From: Ichthyophis bannanicus
Lineage: Eukaryota; Chordata; Amphibia; Gymnophiona; Ichthyophiidae
Assembly: GCA_033557465.1 (NCBI GenBank)
Contig: CM066036.1
Coordinates: 583,627,574 to 583,691,573, forward strand
Direction: 5' to 3'
DNA length: 64,000 bases
Numbering within the stretch: the stretch's first letter is position 1; every line of letters starts with the position of its first letter. The position numbers were made by a program, and so were the translations under genes. Positions 42,701-51,326 of the stretch are shown piece after piece. The notes under the pieces were generated by a model that worked only from the letters and a program-made list of their open reading frames with translations, ran no database searches and was not told where the DNA came from.

Positions 42701-43048
42701 GTGCCTTCCGACCTGGGAGTCTCATCTTCCAGCACCATAGCACAATTTGTTTTGTTGTAACTATCCATTGGGTTTTCATGGCAAGATACAGAAGTAGATT
42801 GCCGGGCCTTCCTTCTGCGCAGTTTAAGTTTGGTGTTGTTGCCGTTGTCACAGAAATGTGATCCTTCGCCGTCAACACTATCCCATTCTGCTGCTGCCCA
42901 GATGGGTGGTTTGTCTTCGTCTGGCACCTCAGCTGAGACCTGTCCATCTTGGGAGACCCTGCCAGTAGTTAAACTACCGATAGTTTAGCTCTCAGCATCA
43001 CTGATGCACGCAAGCCCTCACAGCACGACAAGCTGCAAACCAAGTGAG
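39729..43048 (-). mobile_element. RTE-like LINE, full length, nested in L2-a
   Basis: A 3.32-kb element on the minus strand flanked by a perfect 12-bp duplication. It consists of a 5' UTR of about 120 bp (42928-43048), one long ORF, and a 3' end made of a CAA repeat (GTT on the plus strand) starting immediately after the stop codon. The GTCGAGTCGGAGTCGACTC block near the 3' end resembles the tail shared by RTE LINEs and their SINEs in several vertebrates. It is the youngest insertion of the nest. Confidence 0.92.
39736..42927 (-). CDS. RTE-like endonuclease / reverse transcriptase, intact
   Basis: An open frame of 1063 codons. The APE-type endonuclease occupies about residues 120-370: GTWNVRSMNQGKLE, VSELKWTG, GDWNAKVG (Asp262), RNQIDYICG and GTDHQLLVCK, all expected catalytic-box positions. 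The reverse transcriptase follows: FIDYSKAFDCVNHEKLW, GVRQGCILSPYLFNLY and YADD (807-810). The C-terminus contains SYGCESWTVKK and ends SRLRLDGT at the element's tail. The enzyme nicks DNA and primes cDNA synthesis at the nick. The endonuclease resembles database proteins named craniofacial development protein 2-like, but this is a LINE, not that gene. No stop or frameshift is seen, so it may be active. Confidence 0.92.
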   Translation of the reverse strand: MPDEDKPPIWAAAEWDSVDGEGSHFCDNGNNTKLKLRRRKARQSTSVSCHENPMDSYNKTNCAMVLEDETPRSEGTQLATGEELKTFQSKASIYDVVGSKPSGSLTADVAAHEMRVRSCKDVLHIGTWNVRSMNQGKLEVVKNEMERVQLDLLGVSELKWTGMGHFASDDHMVYYAGNERQKRNGVALIIKKKLARTVMKYNAVSERLISIRLRGLPINTTIIQVYAPTTAAEENEIEEFYEQVQAEIDRTCKQDILIVMGDWNAKVGNKEEGKVVGKYGLGNRNEAGERLIEFCKTNDLFISNTFFQQHKRRLYTWTSPNGLYRNQIDYICGSQRWKSSVTSTKTKPGADCGTDHQLLVCKLKLKLKKSKPLMNAAKYDLENIPLEFKDCLQNRFAALDTNDRTPEELWNDIKKVVLEESEKSLQKVKKQKRPKWMTEETLKIAQKRREAKAKGERKTIAELNRDFQRAARQDKEKYYNDTCKEIEAETIRGRTRSAFLKLRELKKKFQPRIGMLQDAQGSMLNDAEKIKKRWKEYTEFLYDKDQVDQQPFQPIPYDQEPLVMKEEVEAALKDLSKNKAPGIDSIPIEVLQQSDAAVTVLTRLCQEIWTTTSWPTDWKRSVFIPILKKGDPTDCGNYRTIALIPHASKILLKIIQKRLQPYLEQELPEVQAGFRKGRGTRDIIADVRWILEKTKEYQKDIYLCFIDYSKAFDCVNHEKLWATLRSMGIPEHLIVLLRNLYIDQEATVRTEQGETEWFKISKGVRQGCILSPYLFNLYAEQIIREAGLYEDNRGVKIGGRLINNLRYADDTTLLAESEDDLKHLLLTIKEHSLKMGLHLNVKKTKIMTTGIINRFIVEGEEIEIVNNFNLLGSTINKEATSSQEIRRRIALGRMAMKDLDKILKSRDVSLHTKIRLVHAMVFSITSYGCESWTVKKTDRKKIDAFELWCWRRILCIPWTARRTNQSVLEEIKPKLSLEAQMTRLRLSYFGHIMRRERSLEKDIMLGKIEGQRKRGRPAMRWIATITAATGTSLSTMSRLTEDRTQFRIAIQRVAMSRLRLDGT

Positions 43049-43060
43049 AGCTACGCATAT
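43049..43060. repeat. target-site duplication of the RTE, right copy
   Basis: AGCTACGCATAT, identical to 39717-39728. Confidence 0.85.
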
Positions 43061-43723
43061 AGTAAAGGGTTAATCCGTAAAAATCTTCTGACTGATCTAC
43101 GACACTACTACTAATAACTGCCACCATCCTTGCCATCGTCATTGTGACAATTTAAACCTAGTAAAACCTAGTAAGACCAAGCAATGAGCACATTAGTAGA
43201 TTTGTCCACATATAAGTACAAATGTTGCTAATGTTGATACTAATGTTACGCTGTTACCGTTGCTAATGTTCATACTGGCTGATTAGGCTACTAATATAGT
43301 GCTGCTATTGTTTGCCTATTCAGCTACTATTGTGCCATTTGTTTATACTGCCACATACTGCTGCTACATAGGGCTGCTACATGCTGCTGTGACATAGTGA
43401 TATTTGTTTATACTGTTACATAGTGCTTTCACATAGTGCTATTCATTTATACTGTTACATAGTGCTGCTAATGTTCATACTGTTGGTCGATACTGCTACT
43501 ATTCCTAACGTTGACACTGTCACTAAAACTGCTACATACCCCTGAAATCCTACACCTGCTACCGAAACGTTCGCCCGCTACTGTTGACACTTTACCCTGC
43601 AAGTACTCTTAGCCGTGCTGTCAATAACTACGCCTCCTATTGCTCCTAATATAGTTACCAGGAGTACTAACATAGCTGGCAGGCTAAACTGAACTGAAAA
43701 ATTTACAATACATAGCTATAAAA
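43061..43723 (+). promoter_or_regulatory. L2-a 5' UTR, second part
   Basis: A region rich in irregular repeats of the type TGCTACTATTG, ACTGTTACATAGTGCT and GCTAATGTTCATACTG (43200-43560). No open frame of note; it directly precedes the ORF2 start at 43724. Confidence 0.5.
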
Positions 43724-46700
43724 ATGAAAACTCTGATCTTATACATTGGGTTATGCCTCCTTACGCTAATCCATGCATACACATTCAGTCCAAACCTATA
43801 CCAATCACACCTATGCACAACACTCTACCTCCTCTACACCTTGCAAATGACGCAACCTCTCCTACTCACACCATACATCCACAACAGAGACATAGCGACA
43901 CTCACAGTGAATCACAAGACCTACACTAACAGTCACACAAGAAATCGGAGGCGCCACAGGCCTAAAGCAACATTGGCCCACACACACAATCAACCACCGA
44001 CACAAGCCACTAACAATCTGGCTACACAAGAACTCCACAAATCATGTAATATCACCCTCATCAATGCTCGCTCCATCAGGAACAAGACCCACATAATCCA
44101 TGACATCATCACAGACGAGAAACCGGACATCCTATGTATAACTGAAACATGGGTCACCGACACCGATGCAGCCATATTAAATCAAATCAGCAAACCTGGA
44201 TACAACCTTTACAACTGTCCCCAAGCCCACAAGAAGGGAGGAGGGATCCTCATAATAGCCAAAGACAACCTGCAATTCATAAGCACATATCAGTCCTCAA
44301 ACACAAACATAGACCTCCTAAAGGTAGAAAACACTGCGGTATCCATCTGCTTGATATACAGACCCCCCTCACCACAACATGAGATTCTTGCCTCAGCATT
44401 AGAAAACATATCCTCAACGCAACCAAAAAAATACCAGATCATACTAGGGGACCTTAACCTTACATCAACGACAACCACACATGCAAACACCTTCATGGAG
44501 GCTATGACCCAGCTAGGGTATCAACAGCTAATAACAGAGCCCACCCATGAAAAGGGAAACACACTAGACATGGTTTTCATACCTACAGGAGAACATAAAA
44601 ACGTTGACAAGCCCCTGATTGAGATCATCCCATTACCCTGGTCAGACCACCACCAAATCAATATGCGGATAAAGCTTCCCACCGTGGCTAAAGACACAAA
44701 GGCAAGAAGAATAGCAACCCAACAAAGAAGATTTAACAAACCAAATATGGAATGTCTCATCAAGACCATCAAATCCCACGTAGACTTGGGAAAAACAGAC
44801 CTCAATGAATTAACGCATAGCTGGGATTCCGGAATTCAAGCCATGGCGATCCCTAAAGAGAAACTCACAACAAACGCAAACAAACACAAATCGGAACCTT
44901 GGTACAACACAACGCTGTCCAAAATGAAAAGAGACCTTAGAAAACATGAAAGGAAGTGGAGAATTACCAAAACCAACGAGCTCAAATCTGTGTACCTCAA
45001 CCTCCTCGCAAAATACAAGGAAGAGGTAAACAAAGCCAAGAGGATGCACCATACCAACATCCTAAGCAAAGCCATCAACAAACCACGTGAACTCTTTGAA
45101 CTAGTTAAATCATTAACTAAAACAGCCCAACCCGAACATCAGGGTAGCCCCATACATCCACAAACGCTTGCAAACCACTACGAAAGCAAGCTCACCACCA
45201 AAAGCTCCACCCTCTATCTACACACCCCATGCCATCAAACAGAGGATGAGCCCAAACAGGCATGGAGTACCTTCCACAACATCGATATGCAACAATCCAT
45301 AAACATAATAACCTCAATAAATACCACCACCTCCCCACTCGACCCCTGTCCAACGGCATGGATCAAAGCAGCAAAAAAAGAAATAAACCAGCAAATATCC
45401 CACATCATAAACCAGTCACTAAGTCAAGGAATAATGCCTGCCCAACTGAAGCAATCAATAATAAGACCAATACTAAAGAACAACTCGCTCAATAAGGAAG
45501 ATCCGACATCATACCGCCCCATCTCCGGCATCTCATTCCTCGCAAAGATCATTGAAAAAGCAGTACTCATACAACTTCAAGAACACCTTGATGACTGTGA
45601 TACCCTAGATGCGCAGCAATACGGGTTCAGAAGAAATCATGGAGTTGAGACTCTTTTGATAGCGCTAATGAACAATCTCCTCGAAGGCCTAGAAGACAAA
45701 AAGAAAATGTTTATACTCATTTTCATTGACATCTCTGCCGCCTTCGACACTGTACACCATGGGATCCTCCTCAATAAATTGGAATCTATAGGAGTAATGG
45801 GAACCCCCCTCAAATGGTTCTCCTCTTACATAACGAACAGAAGGCCACAGGTACAATTCAACGGGGAGAAAGCTGAACCGTTCTCGCAAACACAGGGCAT
45901 ACCCCAGGGTTCAGCCCTATCGGCATTACTGTTCAACGTTTACATGCAACCCCTCTGTGACATCTTCAAAAAGCATAATATTAAATACCACATCTATGCA
46001 GATGATATTATGCTGTACACGCAACTAGATACCGAGGACCCTCATTATACTCCGCTCGAAAATTGTCTGGAGGAGATGTTAAGATGGCTACAAAACAACA
46101 ACATGACAATTAACCATAAGAAAACAGAAGTCATGTATATATCCAGCAAACCAAACTTCAACCCCCCTCCCACAATCACTCTCTGCAACAACACGTATAG
46201 CACGAAGAAGGAAATCAAATATCTCGGAGTAACACTCGACTGCAACCTGAAAATGGAGACACACCTACGCAAAACGAATAAAGCCATCTTCCATAAACTT
46301 AGAGTGATACAACCACTAAGGAAAATACTTGAGCCCAGTGATTTTCGGTCAGTAGCACAAGCCCTCATAATGCCACACCTAGACTACTGTAATGCCATCC
46401 TTCAAGGTCTGCCTAAAAAATCACTAAATATACTTCAGATGGCCCAAAACGTGACGGCCAGGATCATAATGGGAGCAGGCATTACTGAACACATTACCCC
46501 CATCCTGATAGAACTACATTGGCTCCCAATTGCAGCTAGGATACAATACAAGATGTTAGTGACCACCTTCAAACTAATAAACAACATATCCCCATCATTC
46601 CTATCATCACTTATCAGCACGCAACCTACAAATAGGGACAGAAGAACTATCAACTCGGGCAACCTACAAGTCCCCACCAACTTCAGAACAGTGAAAACAA

Positions 46701-46843
46701 GTACGAGTCGTAGAGCGTTCTCATTCTCCGCACCAACTATTTGGAATCACCTCCCGTGTGAGCTGCGTTTAACCAAAGACATCACCAAATTCAGGAAGGA
46801 GCTAAAAACTCACCTATTCCGATGTCATTACAATCAGCTATGA
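43724..46843 (+). CDS. L2-like LINE ORF2: endonuclease / reverse transcriptase, intact
   Basis: An open frame of 1039 codons. The first about 90 residues are hydrophobic then Thr/His/Arg-rich. The APE endonuclease follows: TLINARSIRNKTHII, ITETWVTD, LGDLNLTS and PWSDHHQINMRI. RT motifs: YGFRRNHGVETLL, FIDISAAFDTVHHGILL, IPQGSALSALLFNVYM and YADD (758-761). It ends FRKELKTHLFRCHYNQL. These features place it in the CR1/L2 group and most resemble L2. The start ATG at 43724 is the first in the frame. No disruption is visible. Its host insertion breaks the recombinase of DIRS H. Confidence 0.92.
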   Translation: MKTLILYIGLCLLTLIHAYTFSPNLYQSHLCTTLYLLYTLQMTQPLLLTPYIHNRDIATLTVNHKTYTNSHTRNRRRHRPKATLAHTHNQPPTQATNNLATQELHKSCNITLINARSIRNKTHIIHDIITDEKPDILCITETWVTDTDAAILNQISKPGYNLYNCPQAHKKGGGILIIAKDNLQFISTYQSSNTNIDLLKVENTAVSICLIYRPPSPQHEILASALENISSTQPKKYQIILGDLNLTSTTTTHANTFMEAMTQLGYQQLITEPTHEKGNTLDMVFIPTGEHKNVDKPLIEIIPLPWSDHHQINMRIKLPTVAKDTKARRIATQQRRFNKPNMECLIKTIKSHVDLGKTDLNELTHSWDSGIQAMAIPKEKLTTNANKHKSEPWYNTTLSKMKRDLRKHERKWRITKTNELKSVYLNLLAKYKEEVNKAKRMHHTNILSKAINKPRELFELVKSLTKTAQPEHQGSPIHPQTLANHYESKLTTKSSTLYLHTPCHQTEDEPKQAWSTFHNIDMQQSINIITSINTTTSPLDPCPTAWIKAAKKEINQQISHIINQSLSQGIMPAQLKQSIIRPILKNNSLNKEDPTSYRPISGISFLAKIIEKAVLIQLQEHLDDCDTLDAQQYGFRRNHGVETLLIALMNNLLEGLEDKKKMFILIFIDISAAFDTVHHGILLNKLESIGVMGTPLKWFSSYITNRRPQVQFNGEKAEPFSQTQGIPQGSALSALLFNVYMQPLCDIFKKHNIKYHIYADDIMLYTQLDTEDPHYTPLENCLEEMLRWLQNNNMTINHKKTEVMYISSKPNFNPPPTITLCNNTYSTKKEIKYLGVTLDCNLKMETHLRKTNKAIFHKLRVIQPLRKILEPSDFRSVAQALIMPHLDYCNAILQGLPKKSLNILQMAQNVTARIIMGAGITEHITPILIELHWLPIAARIQYKMLVTTFKLINNISPSFLSSLISTQPTNRDRRTINSGNLQVPTNFRTVKTSTSRRAFSFSAPTIWNHLPCELRLTKDITKFRKELKTHLFRCHYNQL

Positions 46844-47088
46844 CCATCAACTGAGAGAGTATTCAAAACTGCTATATGTATAATTATGTAAATATGTATA
46901 TATAGATGTAAGAATGTATAAGTCACCCCCTAAGACGCTAACCATGTGTGCTGTGACCCCAGTTCTTTGTTCATACCACCCCCCCCCCAGTCTTGATTGA
47001 CAATCCCCGAACATGAATCAAACCGCTGCTGATCGCTGGAAGTAGCGGTATATAAATGTGCAGTAAATAAAAATAAATAAAATAAAAA
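46844..47088 (+). repeat. L2-a 3' UTR and hairpin tail
   Basis: Contains AACCGCTGCTGATCGCTGGA followed by AGTAGCGGTATATAAATGTG, so ACCGCT can pair with AGCGGT; the tail is AATAAAAATAAATAAAATAAAA. Similar hairpin-plus-tail ends occur at 58812-58863, 60940-60993, and reversed at 36481-36540, 62084-62150 and 32799-32855. Confidence 0.8.
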
Positions 47089-48039
47089 GAAGGCACCGGC
47101 CGGATCACAATCCGGTCCGCGGAAAACGACAAGAAAGGCTCTCGGCAGGACAAGGCCTGAAGATCCGAAATGCGCCGAGCCGAGCAAATGGCTACAATAA
47201 AGACCGTCTTCAAAGTGAGATCCTTCAGGGACGCCCTCCGCAAGGGCTCAAAAGGTTCCCGCACCAGAGCCCGCAGGACTAAATTCAAATCCCACGGGGG
47301 AATCGGTGCTCTGCGGGAAGGCCGCAAATGAAAAACAGCGGTCAAGAAACGCCGCACATCCGCATGAGCGCTGAGAATGCGGCCTAAAACCTTGCCTCTA
47401 TAGCAGGAGATCGCTGCCAACTGAACCTTCAGGGAACTGGCCGCGAGGCCTTTCTCGAACCCATCCTGAAGGAAGCTTAACACGACGGGCACAGAGACCG
47501 TCGCCGCCCGGACTCCCCGCCGGGAGCACCAGTCCTCAAAAATCCTCCAGATTCGAACATAAGTAAGAGAAGTGGATGACTTTCTTGCCCGCAGTAGGGT
47601 GGAAATCACCGCGGGCGAATAACCCTTCTTTTTCAGCCGAGCCCTCTCAATGGCCAAACCGTAAGCGAGAATCGAGCCACCTGGGGCATCCGCAGGGGGC
47701 CCTGAAGAAGAAGGTCCGGCAGCGCGGGCAGGCGCCAAGGCACGCCGTCTCGAAGTCTGACTAGCTCGGCATACCAGGGCCTCCGGGGCCAATCCGGAGC
47801 CACCAGCAGCACTCTGCCCTGATGACACTCGATGCGCTGGACGACCCGGCCGATCAGCGCCCACGGAGGGAAGACATACAGAAGCCCGGACGTCGGCCAC
47901 GGCTGAATGAGAGCGTCGAGCCCTTCGGACATTCGCTCCCGCCGTCTGCTGAAGAAGCGACTCGTCTTGGCCGTCTGGAAGGTCGCCATGAGATCCATGA
48001 TGGGCGGACCCCACCGCCGCACTATTTGCGCATACACCT
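47089..48039 (-). pseudogene. tyrosine recombinase N-terminal part and RT-polyprotein end, DIRS copy H
   Basis: Two overlapping frames. One (47089-48014) reads SPAVISTLLRARKSSTSLTYVRIWRIFEDW, SSLKVQLAAISCYRGKVLG and the arginine box ICSARRISDLQAL, and stops in frame only because L2-a interrupts it. The other (47633-48037) is the methyltransferase-like end of the RT polyprotein: QIVRRWGPPIMDLMATF, LLYVFPPWALIGRV and LLVAPDWPRRPWY. Here too the usual N/D-PP-Y motif is F-P-P-W. The overlap of the recombinase frame with the RT frame is the same as in copy D. Confidence 0.85.
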
Positions 48040-49553
48040 TGTGATAAGGAAGCTTATCATAGCTCAGGTAGGAGCTATAAAAAAGATGATGTGACTCTGA
48101 ACAAGCAACCTGTCAGTTCTGGTAGAAGCAAGAAAACAGAGTTTTCACATAAAAGACTACCAGTCCCAGAATGCACCAGGTTTCCAGCAGCCATGAGAGG
48201 GGCTGAAGTGAGGAAATGTGTGTGCAATCAAGAGAGCTATGAGGTAATCCCTAAGCACTCATCTCAAAGGGCAGGGCCTGATTCAACACAGCTGCGCTGT
48301 GTTAGGGAGCAGCACACATTAGAACAGGATAAGAGTAGAGCTTATTCTTCAGGAAACAGTTTCAGCTACAGAGGGAGGAAGAGATACAGAGACAGCAACG
48401 GCTACAAGCACCAGTATCACCTGGAGAAACAGAAGCCAAGCCAAGCAGATAGAGAGAGAAGGAAACTCTCTGGAAGGAAGAGAAGAAAGGCCATTGGAAG
48501 GTCTGGGAGATTCCAAGGCAGTACTCATACTGGGAGGTATTCCAAAAGCCAGCAGAGTCCATTGGACTGGATTCAGCCAGAGGAATGGAGTGGCAGAGAT
48601 AGGAATCACCAGTGGCTACCTGGAAGAGAGAAGACTGCATGTGGAAGGGACTTTCAGACCAAGGCCAGAAGGTATGTGAGAGAAGATCCAGTGTCCAGGG
48701 ATCAAGATTGGAAGGCTGGACATCAGAATTGGATTACATATTGGCCAGGCTATACAGAGAGGAATAATGATAGCAGGAGAGGCTCAGGTATGAACACTGA
48801 TCCAGACCCTATCTATAATAGAGAGTGGCAGCAAGGGAATGAGCATTCTCATGATAGTGCCTTAATGAAAGACTCGTCTGTGCCAATGTATGATAGTGAC
48901 CATATGCTGATTGATACAGCAGATGAAAATACAGTTTATATGGACTGTTCTCTATCTAAATGCTATTGCTAGTTTTCTCTGAGCAAACACATCAGCCATC
49001 ACAAAGAAACCTAACTTTGTTCTTTATTTCCACTGCAAACAGCTCTTAAAGCAGGATTTGGGCTCACACAGTAGCAGCCAGCCAGCTAAAGGCTTTCAGC
49101 TGGTCCATTGATAGTAATTAGGGCTGCACCTGATTGTGTGTGTGAGCAAGGGAGAATCCCTGCTGAGATCGGCGTGGAAAATAAGCAGAAGTTAACCTAA
49201 CCAGCAAAGTTTATTCTTTACTTTGTGCCTTTGTATTTGGTAATTATTTGCTAAGAAAACATTAGCTAATTGCCTGACAAGCTGAAGGTTGTTTTCTGGT
49301 TTACTTTGTGACTTTTTGTTATCCATTTTAAACACTGCAAGCAAGTAACCTCATTTATAGTGCTATCAAGCATACATGTGCTGGGTAAATTAAACCCCAT
49401 CAATAAAAGAAGTATTTTATTGATCTTACCACTTGGTTTCACAACTCAAATTATTGTCATCAGCTGTGTTTGGGAGTGAATGAACTACAATACCCACAAT
49501 ACCTTGCAAGAATCATATGAATATATGCATCGTCAAGATTGTGTAAGTTCTCA
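48040..49553 (+). mobile_element. MDCS-family element 3, best-bounded member, inserted in DIRS H
   Basis: H coding sequence stops at about 48039 and resumes at about 49554, so both ends of this 1.5-kb insertion are visible. It starts TGTGATAAGGAAGCTTATC and ends GTGTAAGTTCTCA, i.e. TG...CA. CACCTT (48035-48040) and CACCCT (49552-49557) may be a short target duplication. Inside are a TATA-like GCTATAAAAAAG (about 48073), an ORF (48091-48972), and a poly(A)-type AATAAAAG (about 49402) about 150 bp before the end. This order matches U3-R-U5, so a solo LTR is the simplest reading. A stand-alone non-autonomous element is the alternative. Confidence 0.6.
48091..48972 (+). CDS. MDCS-family protein 3, function unknown
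   Basis: An open frame of 293 codons. The middle is strongly basic and polar, with QADRERRKLSGRKRRK at about residues 110-130, and aromatic residues (W/Y) are scattered through WSGRDRNHQW and WITYWPGYTERNN. The last 45 residues are acidic, MLIDTADENTVY leads to MDCSLSKCYC, and the protein ends there. The layout is the same as in the proteins at 29293 and 30424. Because a second TATA-like word (GATAAGAGTAG, about 48329) corresponds to the boxes in elements 1 and 2, translation may start later than 48091. No known domain is seen. Confidence 0.5.
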   Translation: MTLNKQPVSSGRSKKTEFSHKRLPVPECTRFPAAMRGAEVRKCVCNQESYEVIPKHSSQRAGPDSTQLRCVREQHTLEQDKSRAYSSGNSFSYRGRKRYRDSNGYKHQYHLEKQKPSQADRERRKLSGRKRRKAIGRSGRFQGSTHTGRYSKSQQSPLDWIQPEEWSGRDRNHQWLPGREKTACGRDFQTKARRYVREDPVSRDQDWKAGHQNWITYWPGYTERNNDSRRGSGMNTDPDPIYNREWQQGNEHSHDSALMKDSSVPMYDSDHMLIDTADENTVYMDCSLSKCYC

Positions 49554-51310
49554 CCCTAGGCAGCCGTCTGACAACCTGTGGATTTAACTCCCACTCTCCG
49601 GGGTCCACTCGCACTCTGCTGAGAAAGTCGGCCTGGACATTTTCCGCGCCCGCTATGTGCGCCGCTGATATTGCCGGCAGACGATTCTCCACCCAACTGA
49701 ACAAGGCTGTCGCCTCTGTTTCCAGGGCCACACTCCCTGTGCCCCCTTGGCGATTGATGTAAGCCACCGTGGCTGCATTGTCCGACCAGACCCGGACAGG
49801 TCGACCCCGGACCAGTGGCTCCAGGGCCAATAGTGCTAGTCGCACCGCCCGAAGCTCGAGACGGTTGATCGACCAAGACGCTTCCTGGGAGGACCACACC
49901 CCCTGAGTGAAGCGGGTCTCGCAGTGCGCTCCCCAACCGGCTAAGCTCGCATCCGGTGTGAGGGGAACCCACAGAGGAGGCTCCAAGGGAACCCCCCGCG
50001 TCAGATTCTCGGGAGAGAGCCACCAACGGAGCGAAAGACGCACCGCCTTCGGGCAGGGCAGTCTCTTGTTCAAGGAGTCGCACTGGTTGGACCACCGGCG
50101 AAGGAGCGCCCTCTGCAGCGGGCGCATGTGGAACCGCGCCCACGGTACCACCTCCAAGGTCGCCGCCATTGTTCCGAGAAGCCTCAGGTACCACCACGCC
50201 GACGGAGCGGGCATGCCCCGAAAGAGTCGGACAAGAGCCCGCAACGCCGGACGCGGCGCTCGGGGAGGCACACCAGCCCCCGGGCGGTGTCGAAGCGCAC
50301 CCCCAAATACTCGAGGTCCTGCGTGGGACGCAGACAACTTTTTCGTTCGTTCACCACCCAGCCGAGAGACCGCAGCAGAGCCACTACCCTGCTCGTGACT
50401 CGCAAGCACTCCCGACTGGACTTTGCCCGAATCAACCAGTCGTCGAGATATGGATGGACCAAGATGCCCTCCTTGCGCAAGGCCGCCGCAACGACCACCA
50501 TCACCTTTGTGAAGGTGCACGGAGCCGTGGCTAAGCCGAACGGCATGGCCCGGAACTGGAAGTGGCCCCACGGAAACGCAAAGCGGAGAAACCGCTGATG
50601 AGATGGATGTATCGGGATGTGCAAATAGGCCTCTGAAAGATCGAGGGACGTCAAAAACTCCCCCTGTCGTACTGCTACAATGACTGACCGCAGAGTTTCC
50701 ATACGGAAGTGCGGCACCCTGAGCGCGCGATTGACGCCTTTGAGATCCAAGATCGGACGCAGAGAATCGCCCTTTTTGGGGACCACAAAATAGATGGAGT
50801 AACGACCGGCGCCTCTTTCCAAGAGAGGAACCGGGACCACCGCTCCCAGTGCTAACAACCGAGCCAGGGTCACGCGGATGTCCCGCGTCTTTTGTTCGCC
50901 CCTGCTGGGCGACAGAACAAAGGCATCCGAAGCGGGGATGCAAATTCTAGAGCATAACCCTCTTCTATAATCTGTAGCACCCAGCGATCTGACGTAATTT
51001 GGGCCCAAGACGGAAGAAAGTCGTGCAAACGACCCCCGATAATCGGGCCTCCCTCCAGAGCCCGCCTCGCGTCATTGTGGCTTGCGCCCAAAGGAAGACG
51101 CCGAGGGAGAGGCGGCTCCGGAGAAGCCTCTGCCGGCCCCTCTGAAACCACGAAATCCCTGATTACGGGCTCCAAACCGGCCCCGCTGCGAGGCCCACAG
51201 GCGGGAGGACCGAAACCTGCGCTGATCCCGAAAGGACCCCCGCGCCGAGGTGGAGGACCTGTTGGCCCTTGGCCTATCCTCCGGAAGCCGGCCCCCCTTG
51301 GACTCACCGA
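49554..51310 (-). pseudogene. RT / RNase H gene, DIRS copy H (frameshifted)
   Basis: The RT frame (50184-51008) has YFVVPKKGDSLRPILDL, TSLDLSEAYLHIPIHPSHQ and HPYLDDWLIRAKSS. The RNase H frame (within 49513-50943) has LTPDASLAGWGAH, NRLELRAVRLAL, VWSDNAATVAYINRQGG and ADFLSRVRVDPGEW. A frameshift near 50230-50260 separates the two, and another near 50930 separates RT from the WAQITSDRWVLQIIEEGYALEF segment upstream. The catalytic aspartates are present. The end of the gene lies beyond MDCS-3 at 47633-48037. Confidence 0.88.
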
Positions 51311-51326
51311 GCTCCTTTACCAGTTT

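Larger units (their letters stand above)
38401..47088 (+). mobile_element. L2-a: nearly complete L2-like LINE inserted in DIRS H recombinase
   Basis: Layout on the plus strand: monomer array, 5' UTR (39303-39728 and 43049-43723, split by an RTE), ORF2 (43724-46843), a 3' UTR with a hairpin tail ACCGCTGCTG...GTAGCGGTATATAAA and an AATAAATAAAATAAAA end. Native length without the RTE is about 5.4 kb. No convincing ORF1 is seen. No clear target duplication was found at the two junctions with H. Confidence 0.8.

Noticed and set aside
39736..42927. Host gene similar to craniofacial development protein 2
   Set aside because: The similarity is to the LINE endonuclease. The frame also has a full reverse transcriptase, a tail repeat and a target duplication.
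47089..47091. Target-site duplication of L2-a
   Set aside because: The left (CACTTCG) and right (GAAGGC) flanks do not show a convincing direct repeat, and the 5' end within the monomer array is uncertain.
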